Source: Natronorubrum texcoconense (GTDB taxonomy: Archaea; Halobacteriota; Halobacteria; Halobacteriales; Natrialbaceae). Taken from it: a DNA stretch of 64,000 bases. Shown piece by piece: positions 27,014-35,827 of this stretch. The position numbers and the translations under genes are program-made. The stretch lies in the NCBI RefSeq assembly GCF_900100335.1, contig NZ_FNFE01000003.1:62001-126000 (forward strand). The letters run 5' to 3'. The notes under the pieces are model-generated. The model searched no databases. It was given only the letters and a program-made list of their open reading frames with translations, and was not told the origin of the DNA. Positions within the stretch are counted from its first letter, which is position 1, and every line of letters starts with the position of its first letter.

Positions 27014-28363
27014 ATGGACCAATCGTCGGGTGAGCGTCGACTGGCGGGTGAGACGGGGACCAGGCCAGCCGACGGTCCGACCACCCTCACCAGCCGGAGT
27101 CGCGAACTCGAGGACGTGTCGTTCGGCGCGATCGTCGGCACCACCACCGACTCACGTATTCTGTGGGCCACGCCGGACGGACTGGAAGTCGTCGGTCGCG
27201 GTGTCGCCGCTCGAGTCACCGCCAGCGGGCCGGAGCGTTTCGACCGGATCCGAGCGCAGACCGCTCGGGTGTTCGACGCGCTCGATCACGGTGGCCCTGC
27301 GGTCGCGCGACCCCGTGCGTTCGGCGGCGTTTCGTTTCACGACGGACACGAGTCCGGCCCGCCGTGGACCGGGTTCGGTGCCGCTTCGTTCGTCGTCCCG
27401 CGGACGCTCGTCGTCCGCAGCGACGAGGGCACTTGGCTAACGACCGTCGGAGACGATGCCGACGAGGCGACGGCTCGCCTCGAGCACTGGACCGAGCGAT
27501 TGGACGAGATGCCGACGATGCAACCCAGCGGGACGGCGCCCGGCATCGACTCGACGAAACGGACGACTTCCCGCGAGATCTGGACCGAGCAGGTCGAAAC
27601 CGCACTCGAACGCATCGAACGCGGCGCGCTCACGAAGGTCGTGCTCGCGCAGGCGCTGTCGGTCGAGCTCGACGAGCCGGTCGATATCCCCGGTACGCTC
27701 GAGCGCTTGCGTCGGCGGTATCCGAACTGCTATCGGTTCCTGATCGGCCACGAGGTCGGTGGAACGTTCTTCGGCGCGCCGCCCGAGCGGCTCGTCTCCA
27801 AACGCGGCGCTCGGGTCGAGACCGAAGCCCTCGCGGGTTCGGTGCCCCGAAGCGACGCCCCCGAAGAGGACGAGGCGTACGCGGATCAGATGCGCGACAG
27901 CGAGAAGGTACAGCGCGAGCACGGACTCGTCGTCGAAGCGATCCGCGACCAGCTCGAACCGCTTGCGTCGGCGCTCCGAATTGGCGACCAGACGATCAGG
28001 CGACTGGCGAACATCCAGCACCTCCAGACGCCGATCTCGGCGACGCTCGAGGGGGATCGACACGTCCTCGAGATCGTCGAAGCGCTGCATCCGACGCCGG
28101 CCGTCGGCGGGGTTCCGCCGGCGGCGGCCTGGGAGACGATTCGCGACGCCGAGACGTTCGATCGCGGCTGGTATGCGGCCCCGGTCGGCTGGTTCGACGG
28201 CGACGGCGACGGCGAGTTCGCCGTCGGCATTCGCTCGGGGATCGCGACCGAGGAGACGGTCACGCTCTTTGCGGGCAACGGCATCGTCGCCGACAGCGAC
28301 CCCGACGACGAGTGGGACGAAGTACAGCTGAAGTTCCGCCCGATCCTCGACGAGTTGCGGTGA
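27014..28363 (+). CDS. menF: Isochorismate synthase MenF
   Basis: This 449-residue enzyme converts chorismate to isochorismate, the entry to menaquinone synthesis. The chorismate-binding fold occupies the C-terminal 260 residues: RGALTKVVLAQAL, GTFFGAPPERLVSKRG, ALAGSVPRS, QHLQTPISATL, LHPTPAVGGVP and the final FAVGIRSG stretch. The N-terminal 180 residues are the variable half common in isochorismate synthases. menD follows 24 bases downstream, so the two form an operon. Menaquinone is the main respiratory quinone of haloarchaea. Confidence 0.93.
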   Translation: MDQSSGERRLAGETGTRPADGPTTLTSRSRELEDVSFGAIVGTTTDSRILWATPDGLEVVGRGVAARVTASGPERFDRIRAQTARVFDALDHGGPAVARPRAFGGVSFHDGHESGPPWTGFGAASFVVPRTLVVRSDEGTWLTTVGDDADEATARLEHWTERLDEMPTMQPSGTAPGIDSTKRTTSREIWTEQVETALERIERGALTKVVLAQALSVELDEPVDIPGTLERLRRRYPNCYRFLIGHEVGGTFFGAPPERLVSKRGARVETEALAGSVPRSDAPEEDEAYADQMRDSEKVQREHGLVVEAIRDQLEPLASALRIGDQTIRRLANIQHLQTPISATLEGDRHVLEIVEALHPTPAVGGVPPAAAWETIRDAETFDRGWYAAPVGWFDGDGDGEFAVGIRSGIATEETVTLFAGNGIVADSDPDDEWDEVQLKFRPILDELR

Positions 28364-28387
28364 GACAATGTACGTACAGGTGATCCA

Positions 28388-30205
28388 GTGACCGCACCGA
28401 ATCGCGCGACGCTGTGGGGCCGCGTCCTCGTCGACGAACTCGCGAAGGGCGGCCTCGAGGCCGTCTGTATCGCCCCCGGGAGTCGATCGACGCCGTTGAC
28501 GGTTGCGTTCGCCGATCACCCCGACGTTCGCGTCTTTTCACACCTCGACGAGCGCTCCGCGAGTTACTTCGCGCTCGGGCGCGCGAGGCGAACCGGCGAG
28601 CCGACGGCGCTCGTCTGCACCTCCGGAACCGCGGCGGCGAACTTTCATCCCGCCGTGATGGAGGCCGATCGGGCTCGCGTCCCGATGCTCGTGCTCACGG
28701 CCGATCGACCCCACGAACTCCGCGACAGCGGCGCGAACCAGACCGTCGATCAGGTCGGCCTCTACGGCGACGCGGTTCGGTGGGACGCGGAACTACCGGA
28801 GCCCGAAGCCGAGGAGCGAAAAGTCCGAAGCCTTCGGACGACCGCAGCGCGAGCCTTGTCCGAGACGGGCGGAACCGATCCCGGCCCCGTCCACTTGAAC
28901 TGTCCGTTTCGAAAGCCGCTCGAGCCGCTCGAGGTAGCCGACGCGGTCCCGAATTCCTTTTCGGAGACGCTGGCCGGCAAGGGACGAGACGGCGCGTTCG
29001 TCGAGACGAGTTCCGGGACGGTGACGCTCGAGGACGGCCAGTACCGACCGCTTGTAGCGGCGCTCGAGGAGGCCGACCGCCCGCTGATCGTCGCTGGCCC
29101 GGCCGATCCGGTCGACCTGCCCGAACTCGATCCCGACGCGGTCGTCGCCGTCGCCGAACGCGTCGGCGCGCCGATCCTCGCGGATCCGCTCTCGAGCCTT
29201 CGATTCGGCGATCACGTCCCGGGGACCGCCAGCAGTGGGCCCGTCTACGGCGGGTACGACGGCTATATCACCGATCTCCCGTCGCCGGACGTCGTCGTCC
29301 GCTTCGGCGCGTCGCCGACCTCGAAACCGCTTCGCCACGCCCTGCGCGACAGCGGGGCCCGGCAGTTCCTGCTCGATCCTGCGGGCGCGTGGCGCGAGGC
29401 GACGTTCACCGCGACCGACCTGCTCACGGCGTCGCCCGGGAGCGTGTTCGAGGGGCTGTGCGACCGACTCGCATCCGAATCCGACGACGGCGACCACGGA
29501 GCCACACCCGCACCGAACGACGACTGGCACACTCGGTTCGAGACCGCCGAACGTCGTCACTGGGACGTCTGCGACGACGCGCTCACGGCGGACGCACTCG
29601 AGATCGACCCCTTCGAAGGTGGGATCCTCGCGTCGGTGTTCGCGCACGCGCCAGACCCGGCTACCGTCTTCGTCTCGAACAGCATGCCGATCCGGGACGC
29701 GGATCGGTTCGGGCAGCCGCGAGCGGCGGAGCTGACGGTGCTCGCGAATCGGGGTGCGAGCGGGATCGACGGCATCGCGAGCACGGCGCTGGGTGCCGGG
29801 AGCGCGACCGACGACCCGCTCGTCCTCGTCACCGGCGATCTGGCATTCTACCACGATTCGAACGGCCTGCTCGCGGTCGAACGCTGCGACGTCGACGCCA
29901 CAATCGTCCTGCTGGACAACGACGGCGGCGGGATCTTCCACAAACTCCCCATCGAGGAGTTCGAGCCGCCGTTTACGGACCAGTTCAAGACCCCCCACGG
30001 CCTCGAGTTCGAACACCTGACCGAGCTCTACGGCCTCGAGTACGAGCGCGTCGACCCCGTCGATTTCGTCGACGCCTATTGCGACTCGCTCGAGCGCGAC
30101 GGAACGCAAGTGCTCGCCCTCGAGTTCGACTCGGAAGCGAGCCATCGACGGCGGGAGGCGCTCGAGGATCGGGTTCGTGACGAAGTTCGACGTAAGAGCG
30201 AATAA
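28388..30205 (+). CDS. menD: 2-succinyl-5-enolpyruvyl-6-hydroxy-3-cyclohexene-1-carboxylate synthase MenD
   Basis: This 605-residue thiamine diphosphate enzyme condenses isochorismate with 2-oxoglutarate in menaquinone synthesis. Family signatures are IAPGSRSTPL near residue 32, HLDERSASYFALG, TSGTAAANFHPAVMEA, the SNSMPIRDAD region and the cofactor-binding LLDNDGGGIFHKLP near 520. The start is GTG at 28388. It is the second gene of a menF-menD pair. menB, which is often next in haloarchaea, lies more than 11 kb further on. The spacer after the stop carries a dispersed repeat. Confidence 0.94.
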   Translation: MTAPNRATLWGRVLVDELAKGGLEAVCIAPGSRSTPLTVAFADHPDVRVFSHLDERSASYFALGRARRTGEPTALVCTSGTAAANFHPAVMEADRARVPMLVLTADRPHELRDSGANQTVDQVGLYGDAVRWDAELPEPEAEERKVRSLRTTAARALSETGGTDPGPVHLNCPFRKPLEPLEVADAVPNSFSETLAGKGRDGAFVETSSGTVTLEDGQYRPLVAALEEADRPLIVAGPADPVDLPELDPDAVVAVAERVGAPILADPLSSLRFGDHVPGTASSGPVYGGYDGYITDLPSPDVVVRFGASPTSKPLRHALRDSGARQFLLDPAGAWREATFTATDLLTASPGSVFEGLCDRLASESDDGDHGATPAPNDDWHTRFETAERRHWDVCDDALTADALEIDPFEGGILASVFAHAPDPATVFVSNSMPIRDADRFGQPRAAELTVLANRGASGIDGIASTALGAGSATDDPLVLVTGDLAFYHDSNGLLAVERCDVDATIVLLDNDGGGIFHKLPIEEFEPPFTDQFKTPHGLEFEHLTELYGLEYERVDPVDFVDAYCDSLERDGTQVLALEFDSEASHRRREALEDRVRDEVRRKSE

Positions 30206-30287
30206 CGCTCGTTACAGGGCAGTCGAATTTTCCGGCAAGTGCCAACCGCGGTTCTCTACGTGGTACTCGAGCCGCCGAATTGGTGCA

Positions 30288-30489
30288 GTGGCGCGCGCTG
30301 TCGGCCGTCCGAGCGAAACGAGGTTCGAGCGGAGTGAGAACCTCGGAAGGAGAACGGTGAACGGAGTGAACCGTGAGCGAAAGCGAGGGCGGACGATACT
30401 GACGTGCGAGGGATGAACGAGCGTAGCGAGTGAATCGGCTGGGGAGGACGTGGAAATCATCGCCGCCAGCGTGGGCAGGACACTTGATT
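30288..30489 (+). repeat. Dispersed intergenic repeat, copy A (menD/DnaJ spacer)
   Basis: This is the longest copy of a repeat also found inverted at about 42511-42642 and 51307-51365. It starts with TGGCGCGCGCTGTCG, has a variable middle of short GAGCGGAGTGAG-like units, and ends in a conserved core of about 95 bases (GCGAGGGATGAACGAGC, then GAATCGGCTGGGGAGG, then GCCGCCAGCGTGGGCAGG). Copy A and copy C are nearly identical over about 55 bases of the core. It fills most of the spacer between the converging menD and DnaJ genes. Confidence 0.75.
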
Positions 30490-30521
30490 TGGTCAAAAAC
30501 CGATCCAGGTCTCGCACCCAT

Positions 30522-31595
30522 TCATGGCCGAAGCGCCCACCAGAGCGCGACCGCGTAGCCGAAGGGAACCCAGGCGAAGCCGAGCGCGACCAGTCCGGTG
30601 ATCGAGAACGCCGAAACGGACGCCAACTGATCGATCCCGAGCGGGAACAACACGCTCCAGAACCCGAACACCGCGGTCGCGATACGCGGTCTCGTGAGCA
30701 GATAGCCGACGAAGGCGAACGTGCAGGCGGCGACGATGGCGTTGATCGCGAGCGGAAACAGCGGCGTCACGCTCGCCGCGACGAACAGCGGGTACAGCAG
30801 CCAGAGACAGCCGATCGTCACCGCCGTCGTCTGCGGCATCGCCTGCCCCTCCCACTCGAGGTCGACCTCCCCCTCCCAGTCGTGGACGGTGTACCGAAAG
30901 CCCGAGGAAGCGTCGGCGTCGGACGCGTTCGATCCCGCGGACATCCCTGCGCCACTCGTCGACCCGGAAGCATCGGCCGCCCGGGTACCGGCAGTCGCTC
31001 CGGCGCTGGTCGCTCCTGACGCACCGGCCGCGGACGCCGTGTTGCTGGCAGCCGAGCCGTTATTCGCGGACGACTCGCGACTCGAGTCGCCGCCGCCCTC
31101 GGTCACGAACGTCCATCCGCCACCGGCTCGCTGTTGGGCCGTCTTCCGCTGACGTCTCGCGCGCTGGCGGGCGTGGTGACTTCCGCGTCGCCCGTCCCCG
31201 CGTCGATTACGGCCGTCAGACCCCCCACCGGTGCTCCCTCGCGAGGTGGACCCCGAACGGGTCGACGATGTCGTTTCGGTCTCCGAACTAGAGTCTGGCT
31301 CCCTGGTACTGTCGCCAGTTCCGTCGGACGCACTCGAGTCCGGAGAACTCGCCCCGCTCGAGCGCTCGGCGAGGCGAACGTAGGCGTCGTGGCCGAGGCG
31401 GTCGTACCGCGCTCGTTCGGTGCCGTCAGTAAGGACGGATCTGGCCGTCGAGACGCGTTTGAACTGGGCGGCGGCGTCGGGGGCGTCGTTGTGATCAGGA
31501 TGGGTCTCGAGGACGCGCTCGCGATAGGCCGTCTGAATCTCGGCGCGGGTCGCGTCGGGGTCGACCTCGAGGATATCGTAGTACGTCTGCCCCAT
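30522..31595 (-). CDS. DnaJ-domain protein with four-helix membrane anchor
   Basis: This 357-residue protein starts with a J domain (residues 4-65, HPD motif at 32-34), which stimulates the ATPase of DnaK-type chaperones. A long low-complexity linker rich in Ser, Thr, Gly, Ala and Asp (about 75-235) contains a basic patch (RNRRGDGRRGSHHARQRARR). The C-terminal 120 residues form four transmembrane helices: TTAVTIGCLWLLYPLFVAA, AINAIVAACTFAFVGYL, TAVFGFWSVLFPLGI and TGLVALGFAWVPFGYAVAL. It would bring DnaK to the membrane. I chose the ATG at 31595, directly before YYDILEV. Confidence 0.87.
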   Translation of the reverse strand: MGQTYYDILEVDPDATRAEIQTAYRERVLETHPDHNDAPDAAAQFKRVSTARSVLTDGTERARYDRLGHDAYVRLAERSSGASSPDSSASDGTGDSTREPDSSSETETTSSTRSGSTSRGSTGGGSDGRNRRGDGRRGSHHARQRARRQRKTAQQRAGGGWTFVTEGGGDSSRESSANNGSAASNTASAAGASGATSAGATAGTRAADASGSTSGAGMSAGSNASDADASSGFRYTVHDWEGEVDLEWEGQAMPQTTAVTIGCLWLLYPLFVAASVTPLFPLAINAIVAACTFAFVGYLLTRPRIATAVFGFWSVLFPLGIDQLASVSAFSITGLVALGFAWVPFGYAVALWWALRP

Positions 31596-31894
31596 CGAGT
31601 GCGGTGGAGTTCGGAGCCCAGTCAAAAAACATCACTGATTGACCCATTGTCAATTAATCTGTTTGCTCTCCGAACACGGTGATTCACCTGATTGCGGCTC
31701 TTCGCTCCCACTCGAGCGGTTGTTTCTCAGTTCGTCGACTGACTCTGCTCCGCCAAATGAACTGTATATTGCTATATGGAATGGTGTCTAGCGTGCCCCC
31801 GCTTTCGGAGTACGTCGAACCGCCAGCGGACACCGTCGACGGTGGATTTTATCAGTCGCTGTGGCGGATTCGACGAATACGGTCCGTCACACCA

Positions 31895-32920
31895 ATGGAC
31901 GATTCGACACAGCCACTACCGGCCGATCAGTTCGATGCGCTCCTCGAGGCTGACAGCCACGAGGAAGCCGTTGCGTCCCTCGAACGGCTCACCACAGCCG
32001 ATGCCGAGACGCGGAAGACGGCGCTTCGAGCGTTGCGTACGGGTGCCGAAACGAGGCCAGACGGACTCGAGCCCGTACTGAGCGCGCTCACGCCGTTTCT
32101 TACCGACGAGGAGCGATCGATCCGTCTGACGACCGCGAAACTGTTCGTGACCGCTGCCGAAACTGAACCGGAAGCGGCCTCGTCGCTCGTTCCGGTGCTC
32201 GCCGCCCGGCTGGCTGACGAGGACGAGTTCTACTACGTGCGGGCCCGTTCGGCGGAGGCGTTGGGTTACGTCGCGCTGGAAGCGCCGGATGCAGTCGCCT
32301 CGCACGAAGTGCTGGCGGATCTACGAATCGGGCTGTCGTTCGACGAACCCGAGGTGCGGGAGAAACTGGCGAAAGCGCTCGAGTACCTGGCGCTGGCCGA
32401 CCAGCGTCGACTCCGTCACCACGTCTCGGACCTGACTCGGCACCTCGACGATTCGAACGAACTCGTTCGGTACCACCTCTGTACCGCCCTCGTTGCGATC
32501 GGCTCTACGTATCCGGACGTAGTGTCGGAGTGTACCACCGCCCTGGCTGATCGACTGGACGACGAGAGCCACTTCGTGCGGGGACGGGCGGTCGAGGCGT
32601 TCGGTCTGCTCGCCCGCTCAGATGCCACTGTGTCGGTACCGGACGTCACTCGAGCCGTAGAGCCGGACGTGAGTTCGAACGCGGACGACGAGGCCGAACA
32701 GTTCCTCCGTGACCGTGTTCGGTTCGCGACGCACGCGAGCGAGGAGGAGTCGATCGACATCGGCTCCGGCGGAATCGGGACGGTCGACGGCATTCGCGAT
32801 CGAACTGACGAGATCGTCGATGCTATTACCAGCCCTGACGGCGACGAATGCCCCCACTGCGGGCAGTTGCTGCCCGAGGCGGGGCCGCCGATCTGTCCGC
32901 GATGTGGTGGTCCCCGCTGA
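31895..32920 (+). CDS. HEAT-repeat protein with C-terminal zinc ribbon
   Basis: This 341-residue protein is a helical solenoid of about six HEAT/PBS-lyase-like repeats (residues 30-270): LVPVLAARLADEDEFYYVRARSAEALG, then VREKLAKALEYLALAD, then LADRLDDESHFVRGRAVEAFG. The end (about 318-338) is a zinc ribbon with CPHCGQLLPEAG and CPRCGG. HEAT proteins of this kind are adaptors. The start at 31895 fits the first charged helix; frames further upstream are non-coding in character. It ends just before the first iron-box promoter and may be independent of the iron genes. Confidence 0.8.
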   Translation: MDDSTQPLPADQFDALLEADSHEEAVASLERLTTADAETRKTALRALRTGAETRPDGLEPVLSALTPFLTDEERSIRLTTAKLFVTAAETEPEAASSLVPVLAARLADEDEFYYVRARSAEALGYVALEAPDAVASHEVLADLRIGLSFDEPEVREKLAKALEYLALADQRRLRHHVSDLTRHLDDSNELVRYHLCTALVAIGSTYPDVVSECTTALADRLDDESHFVRGRAVEAFGLLARSDATVSVPDVTRAVEPDVSSNADDEAEQFLRDRVRFATHASEEESIDIGSGGIGTVDGIRDRTDEIVDAITSPDGDECPHCGQLLPEAGPPICPRCGGPR

Positions 32921-32933
32921 TGTGATGACGGTC

Positions 32934-32982
32934 TTAGGCCGACCTAAAAATCGGAACCGTTTTATCTTTTAGGTTGGCCTAA
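32934..32982 (+). promoter_or_regulatory. Paired iron-box operator and promoter of the permease operon
   Basis: Two near-palindromes, TTAGGCCGACCTAA (32934-32947) and TTAGGTTGGCCTAA (32969-32982), flank a TATA-like TTTTATCT (32960-32967). The ATG at 32989 follows the second box by six bases, so transcription is probably leaderless. The boxes resemble operators of DtxR/SirR-family metal-dependent repressors. This layout is almost repeated at 34578-34627. Repression by iron is inferred from the motif type and the genes controlled. Confidence 0.75.
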
Positions 32983-32988
32983 ACCAAT

Positions 32989-33177
32989 ATGGCGGACGAA
33001 CTCCGTGAAATCGACGTGTTGGTTCGACGAGAGTGCAGGATCTCCGAAACGATTGGCGACGTATCGCTTCCGCGACGTTCGGAACCCGCTGGAGCGCGTC
33101 ACGAGCCACCGATCGGTCCGCTCGGCAGCTCCGTGGATACTATCCTGATCGACTCAGTCGATGTGAGTCCGCGATGA
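32989..33177 (+). CDS. Small unknown first gene of the iron operon, 62 residues
   Basis: The ATG lies 6 bases after an iron box and about 22-29 bases after a TATA element. The stop overlaps the permease start as ATGA. Both facts support translation. The peptide begins MADELREIDVLVRRECRISE and ends SVDTILIDSVDVSPR. It has no membrane helix or known motif. It could be a regulatory or assembly peptide coupling translation to the permease, or the remnant of a larger gene. I do not recognise it. Confidence 0.5.
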   Translation: MADELREIDVLVRRECRISETIGDVSLPRRSEPAGARHEPPIGPLGSSVDTILIDSVDVSPR

Positions 33178-34304
33178 GTGGAACGCAACCGGATCTCGAG
33201 ACGGATCAGGCCGAGCGGTCGGTATCGGACGGCACGCGGTTCCGGTGGCTCTTCGATCCGAAACTCCTCACGGTGGTGTTCGGGAGCCTCGTCGTCGTCT
33301 TCGTCGGCGCGCTGATTCAGGTGAGCTACGGCGCGTACTCGATGACGTTCGCCGAGGCGTGGCGGGCGGTGTTCAACCCGAACGTGTTGTTCAATCCGCA
33401 GGCGTGGGACGCGTTTTTGCTCGGCGAACCGATGCCAGACATGAGCACCGAGAGCCTCATCGTCTGGAATATCCGTCTTCCGAGGGTGTTCGTCGCGGTG
33501 CTGGTCGGCATGAACCTCGCCGTGTCGGGGGCGATCTTCCAGGCGGTCACCCGGAACGAACTCGCGAGTCCGTTCATTCTCGGCGTCTCCTCCGGCGCGG
33601 GGCTCATGATCTTGCTCACGCTCGTCGTGTTCGGAAGTCTAACGACGTTTCTGCCGCTGATCGCTGCGCTCGGCGGAGCCATCTCGTTTCTCATCGTCTA
33701 CGTTATCGCCTGGAAAAACGGGACGTCACCGGTTCGACTGGTTCTGGCCGGCGTCATCGTCGGTACGGTTTTCGGATCGCTGCAGACGGGGCTGTTTTTC
33801 TTCGCGGACGACATCGGCGTCGTTCAGTCGGCTATCGCGTGGACCACCGGTTCGCTCACCGGCACCGATTGGGAGCAGGTTCGAATCGTGCTCCCGTGGA
33901 CGATTGCAGTCGTCGTCCTCTCTATCGCCGGCTCGCGCCAGATGAACGTCCTTCTGTTGGGCGAGCAGACCGCGAAATCCCTGGGAATGTCGATCGAGAA
34001 AGTCCGCTTTGCGCTGTCCGGGGTCGCCGTCCTCGCAGCGGCGGCGAGCATCGCCGTCGCCGGCATCGTCGGGTTCGTCGGCCTTATCGTCCCCCACATG
34101 GTCCGGAACCTCGTCGGAAGCGACTCCAAGAAGTTGATCGTCGGCTGTCTGTTCGTCGGTCCGGCGTTGATGGTCAGTGCCGACGTGGGCGCGCGACTGG
34201 CGTTGAGTCCCACTCAGATCCCCGTCGGCATCGTCACCGGACTCATCGGTGGTCCGTACTTCCTCTACTTGATGCGAAAACAGCAGAATATGGGTGAGAT
34301 CTAA
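33174..34304 (+). CDS. FecCD-family ABC permease for ferric siderophore/heme/cobalamin uptake
   Basis: This 376-residue protein has about ten transmembrane helices. FecCD signatures include IRLPRVFVAVLVGMNLAVSG, QAVTRNELASPFILGVSSGAG, the SLGMSIEKVRFALSG coupling helix and GFVGLIVPHMVRNLVGSDSKK, and it ends VTGLIGGPYFLYLMRKQ. It moves an iron complex delivered by a lipoprotein binding protein. It normally needs a FecE-type ATPase. None is intact in this window: the position directly downstream holds only a mosaic remnant. The ATG at 33174 overlaps the small upstream gene. Confidence 0.92.
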   Translation: MSGTQPDLETDQAERSVSDGTRFRWLFDPKLLTVVFGSLVVVFVGALIQVSYGAYSMTFAEAWRAVFNPNVLFNPQAWDAFLLGEPMPDMSTESLIVWNIRLPRVFVAVLVGMNLAVSGAIFQAVTRNELASPFILGVSSGAGLMILLTLVVFGSLTTFLPLIAALGGAISFLIVYVIAWKNGTSPVRLVLAGVIVGTVFGSLQTGLFFFADDIGVVQSAIAWTTGSLTGTDWEQVRIVLPWTIAVVVLSIAGSRQMNVLLLGEQTAKSLGMSIEKVRFALSGVAVLAAAASIAVAGIVGFVGLIVPHMVRNLVGSDSKKLIVGCLFVGPALMVSADVGARLALSPTQIPVGIVTGLIGGPYFLYLMRKQQNMGEI

Positions 34305-34565
34305 ATGGGACGCACCCTCTCCCGGGAGAGGACGTCGCACAGCAGTATCACCGTCGAGGGGCTCGTCGATCACGGCCGCTATCTCCATCGAGGCTTTTTC
34401 GAGACCGTCACTGACGCGGATCGAGAGGCGGTCGAGCGCGGTACCCACGAGGAACTGCTCGCGGGGGACGGCCTGTACGCCAATTTGTGGGGCGTACAAA
34501 CCGGCGAGATCGACGATTTGCCCGAGACGTTCGTCGATACCGTCACTCACGGGACGATCGACGGC
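34305..34565 (+). pseudogene. Mosaic remnant of ABC ATPases (FecE-like start, exporter-like end)
   Basis: The reading frame starts directly after the permease stop. Its first part, ERTSHSSITVEGLVDHGRYL and FFETVTDADREAVER, matches the region after the Q-loop in FecE-type importer ATPases. Without a break it continues GTHEELLAGDGLYANLWGVQ and GEIDDLPETFVD, typical of the C-terminus of ABC exporter ATPases. Walker A, signature and Walker B motifs are all absent. The simplest reading is deletion between two former ATPase genes, joined at an AVER/GTHEELL-like point. The frame then runs without a stop through the next promoter into the binding-protein gene. The end given here is approximate. Confidence 0.7.
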
Positions 34566-34577
34566 GACCGATCACTT

Positions 34578-34627
34578 TTAGGCCAACCTAAAAATCGGAG
34601 CGTTTATTATGTTTTAGGTGGGCCTAA
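34578..34627 (+). promoter_or_regulatory. Paired iron-box operator and promoter of the binding-protein operon
   Basis: TTAGGCCAACCTAA (34578-34591) and TTAGGTGGGCCTAA (34614-34627) flank a TATA-like TTTATTAT (34603-34610). The ATG at 34632 follows by four bases, so the start is probably leaderless. The bases between the boxes also match the promoter at 32934 closely, so the two promoters look like copies of each other. Confidence 0.75.
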
Positions 34628-34631
34628 ATCC

Positions 34632-35825
34632 ATGGGTAGAGAGAAACCGGCACGCGGGGAATCGACGCGGCGGGCGTTCGTCGCGTACGGCAGCACGGCC
34701 ATCGGTAGCGGATTACTGGCCGGCTGTTCGGACATCGTCAATCAGAACGAATCGGAGTCGACGACGGAGACGGACGACGGCTCCTACACCGCGACGCTCG
34801 CGCCGGTCGGTACCGTGACGCTCGAAACGCCGCCGACGAGCGTGTTCACTCACTTCCCGTGGTTCCCGGACATGACCACCGCACTCGGTCGCGGCGAGAG
34901 CGTCAACTATCTCTGGTGGGATGGAACCGCGGCGGCCCTCGAGTACTTCACCGCCGGAATGGACGGCGTCGAAATTGCGTGGAGAGACGAACCGGGAGCG
35001 TACGGGTTCACGAAAGAACAGCTGTACGAACTCGACAGCGACCTCCACCTCGTGGACCCCGCCTGGGTGACGACACAGGACAACTGGACACGAGCTGACG
35101 TCGACGAGATCGCAACCAACGTCGGACCGTGGTTTGGGAACTACTACAGCTCCAATCACGCCACGCCGCCCGAGGAGTGGGCCGACGGCTACGAGTACAA
35201 TACACTGTGGGAACTGTTCGACGGCGTCGCCAGCCTGTACGGCGAACGGTCGCGGTACGAAGCGTTCGCAGCCGTTCACGACGACCTCCTCGAGACCATC
35301 GAAGACCGGCTTCCGCCGGAGTCTGAACGACCGACCGTCGCGTACCTCTCTCTCGAGACGGACCTGTCCGCGATCCACGTGCTCCCGCTGAACGCTCCAG
35401 GATACTGGAACACCCACACCAGGCCGCTCGGTGCCGTCGACGCCTTCGGCGAGCAGGAGTTCGACGGGCCGTTCATCGAAGTCGATTCGGAGGCGCTGTT
35501 GGAGTCTGACCCGGACGTGATACTCGCACTCTGGACGGTCACGGAGACAGTCGACTTCGAACAGCTGGTCCGGAACCTGCGAGACGATCCCGTCGCAAGC
35601 GAGCTAACCGCGGTACAGAACGATCGGGTGTACGTCCAAGGAACGCGGTGGCAGGGACCGCTGATGAACCTCTTTCAGTTGGAGATGACCGCAAAGCAAC
35701 TGTACCCGGAGCAGTTCGGCACGTGGCCGGGGTACGAGGATGGCGATGTCTACCCGGCGTTCGGTCCCGACGAACGACTGTTCGATCACCAGCGGGTCGC
35801 GGATATCATCACCGGGGAGTTCTGA
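34632..35825 (+). CDS. Iron-complex ABC substrate-binding lipoprotein 1
   Basis: This 397-residue protein has a Tat signal (STRRAFVAYG) and lipobox LLAGC with Cys32. The mature part has the two-lobed FecB/BtuF-like fold: it includes KEQLYELDSDLHLVDPAW, ESDPDVILALW and a final FGPDERLFDHQRVADIITGE. It should bind a ferric chelate outside the membrane and pass it to the FecCD permease encoded upstream. It is the first of three tandem paralogues. It starts directly after a double iron box and ends two bases before the next paralogue. Confidence 0.9.
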   Translation: MGREKPARGESTRRAFVAYGSTAIGSGLLAGCSDIVNQNESESTTETDDGSYTATLAPVGTVTLETPPTSVFTHFPWFPDMTTALGRGESVNYLWWDGTAAALEYFTAGMDGVEIAWRDEPGAYGFTKEQLYELDSDLHLVDPAWVTTQDNWTRADVDEIATNVGPWFGNYYSSNHATPPEEWADGYEYNTLWELFDGVASLYGERSRYEAFAAVHDDLLETIEDRLPPESERPTVAYLSLETDLSAIHVLPLNAPGYWNTHTRPLGAVDAFGEQEFDGPFIEVDSEALLESDPDVILALWTVTETVDFEQLVRNLRDDPVASELTAVQNDRVYVQGTRWQGPLMNLFQLEMTAKQLYPEQFGTWPGYEDGDVYPAFGPDERLFDHQRVADIITGEF

Positions 35826-35827
35826 AC

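Noticed and set aside
31638-31654. Palindrome ATTGAC-CCATT-GTCAAT upstream of the DnaJ gene
   Set aside because: A single occurrence with no second site of the same type in the window; could be chance in AT-rich promoter DNA.
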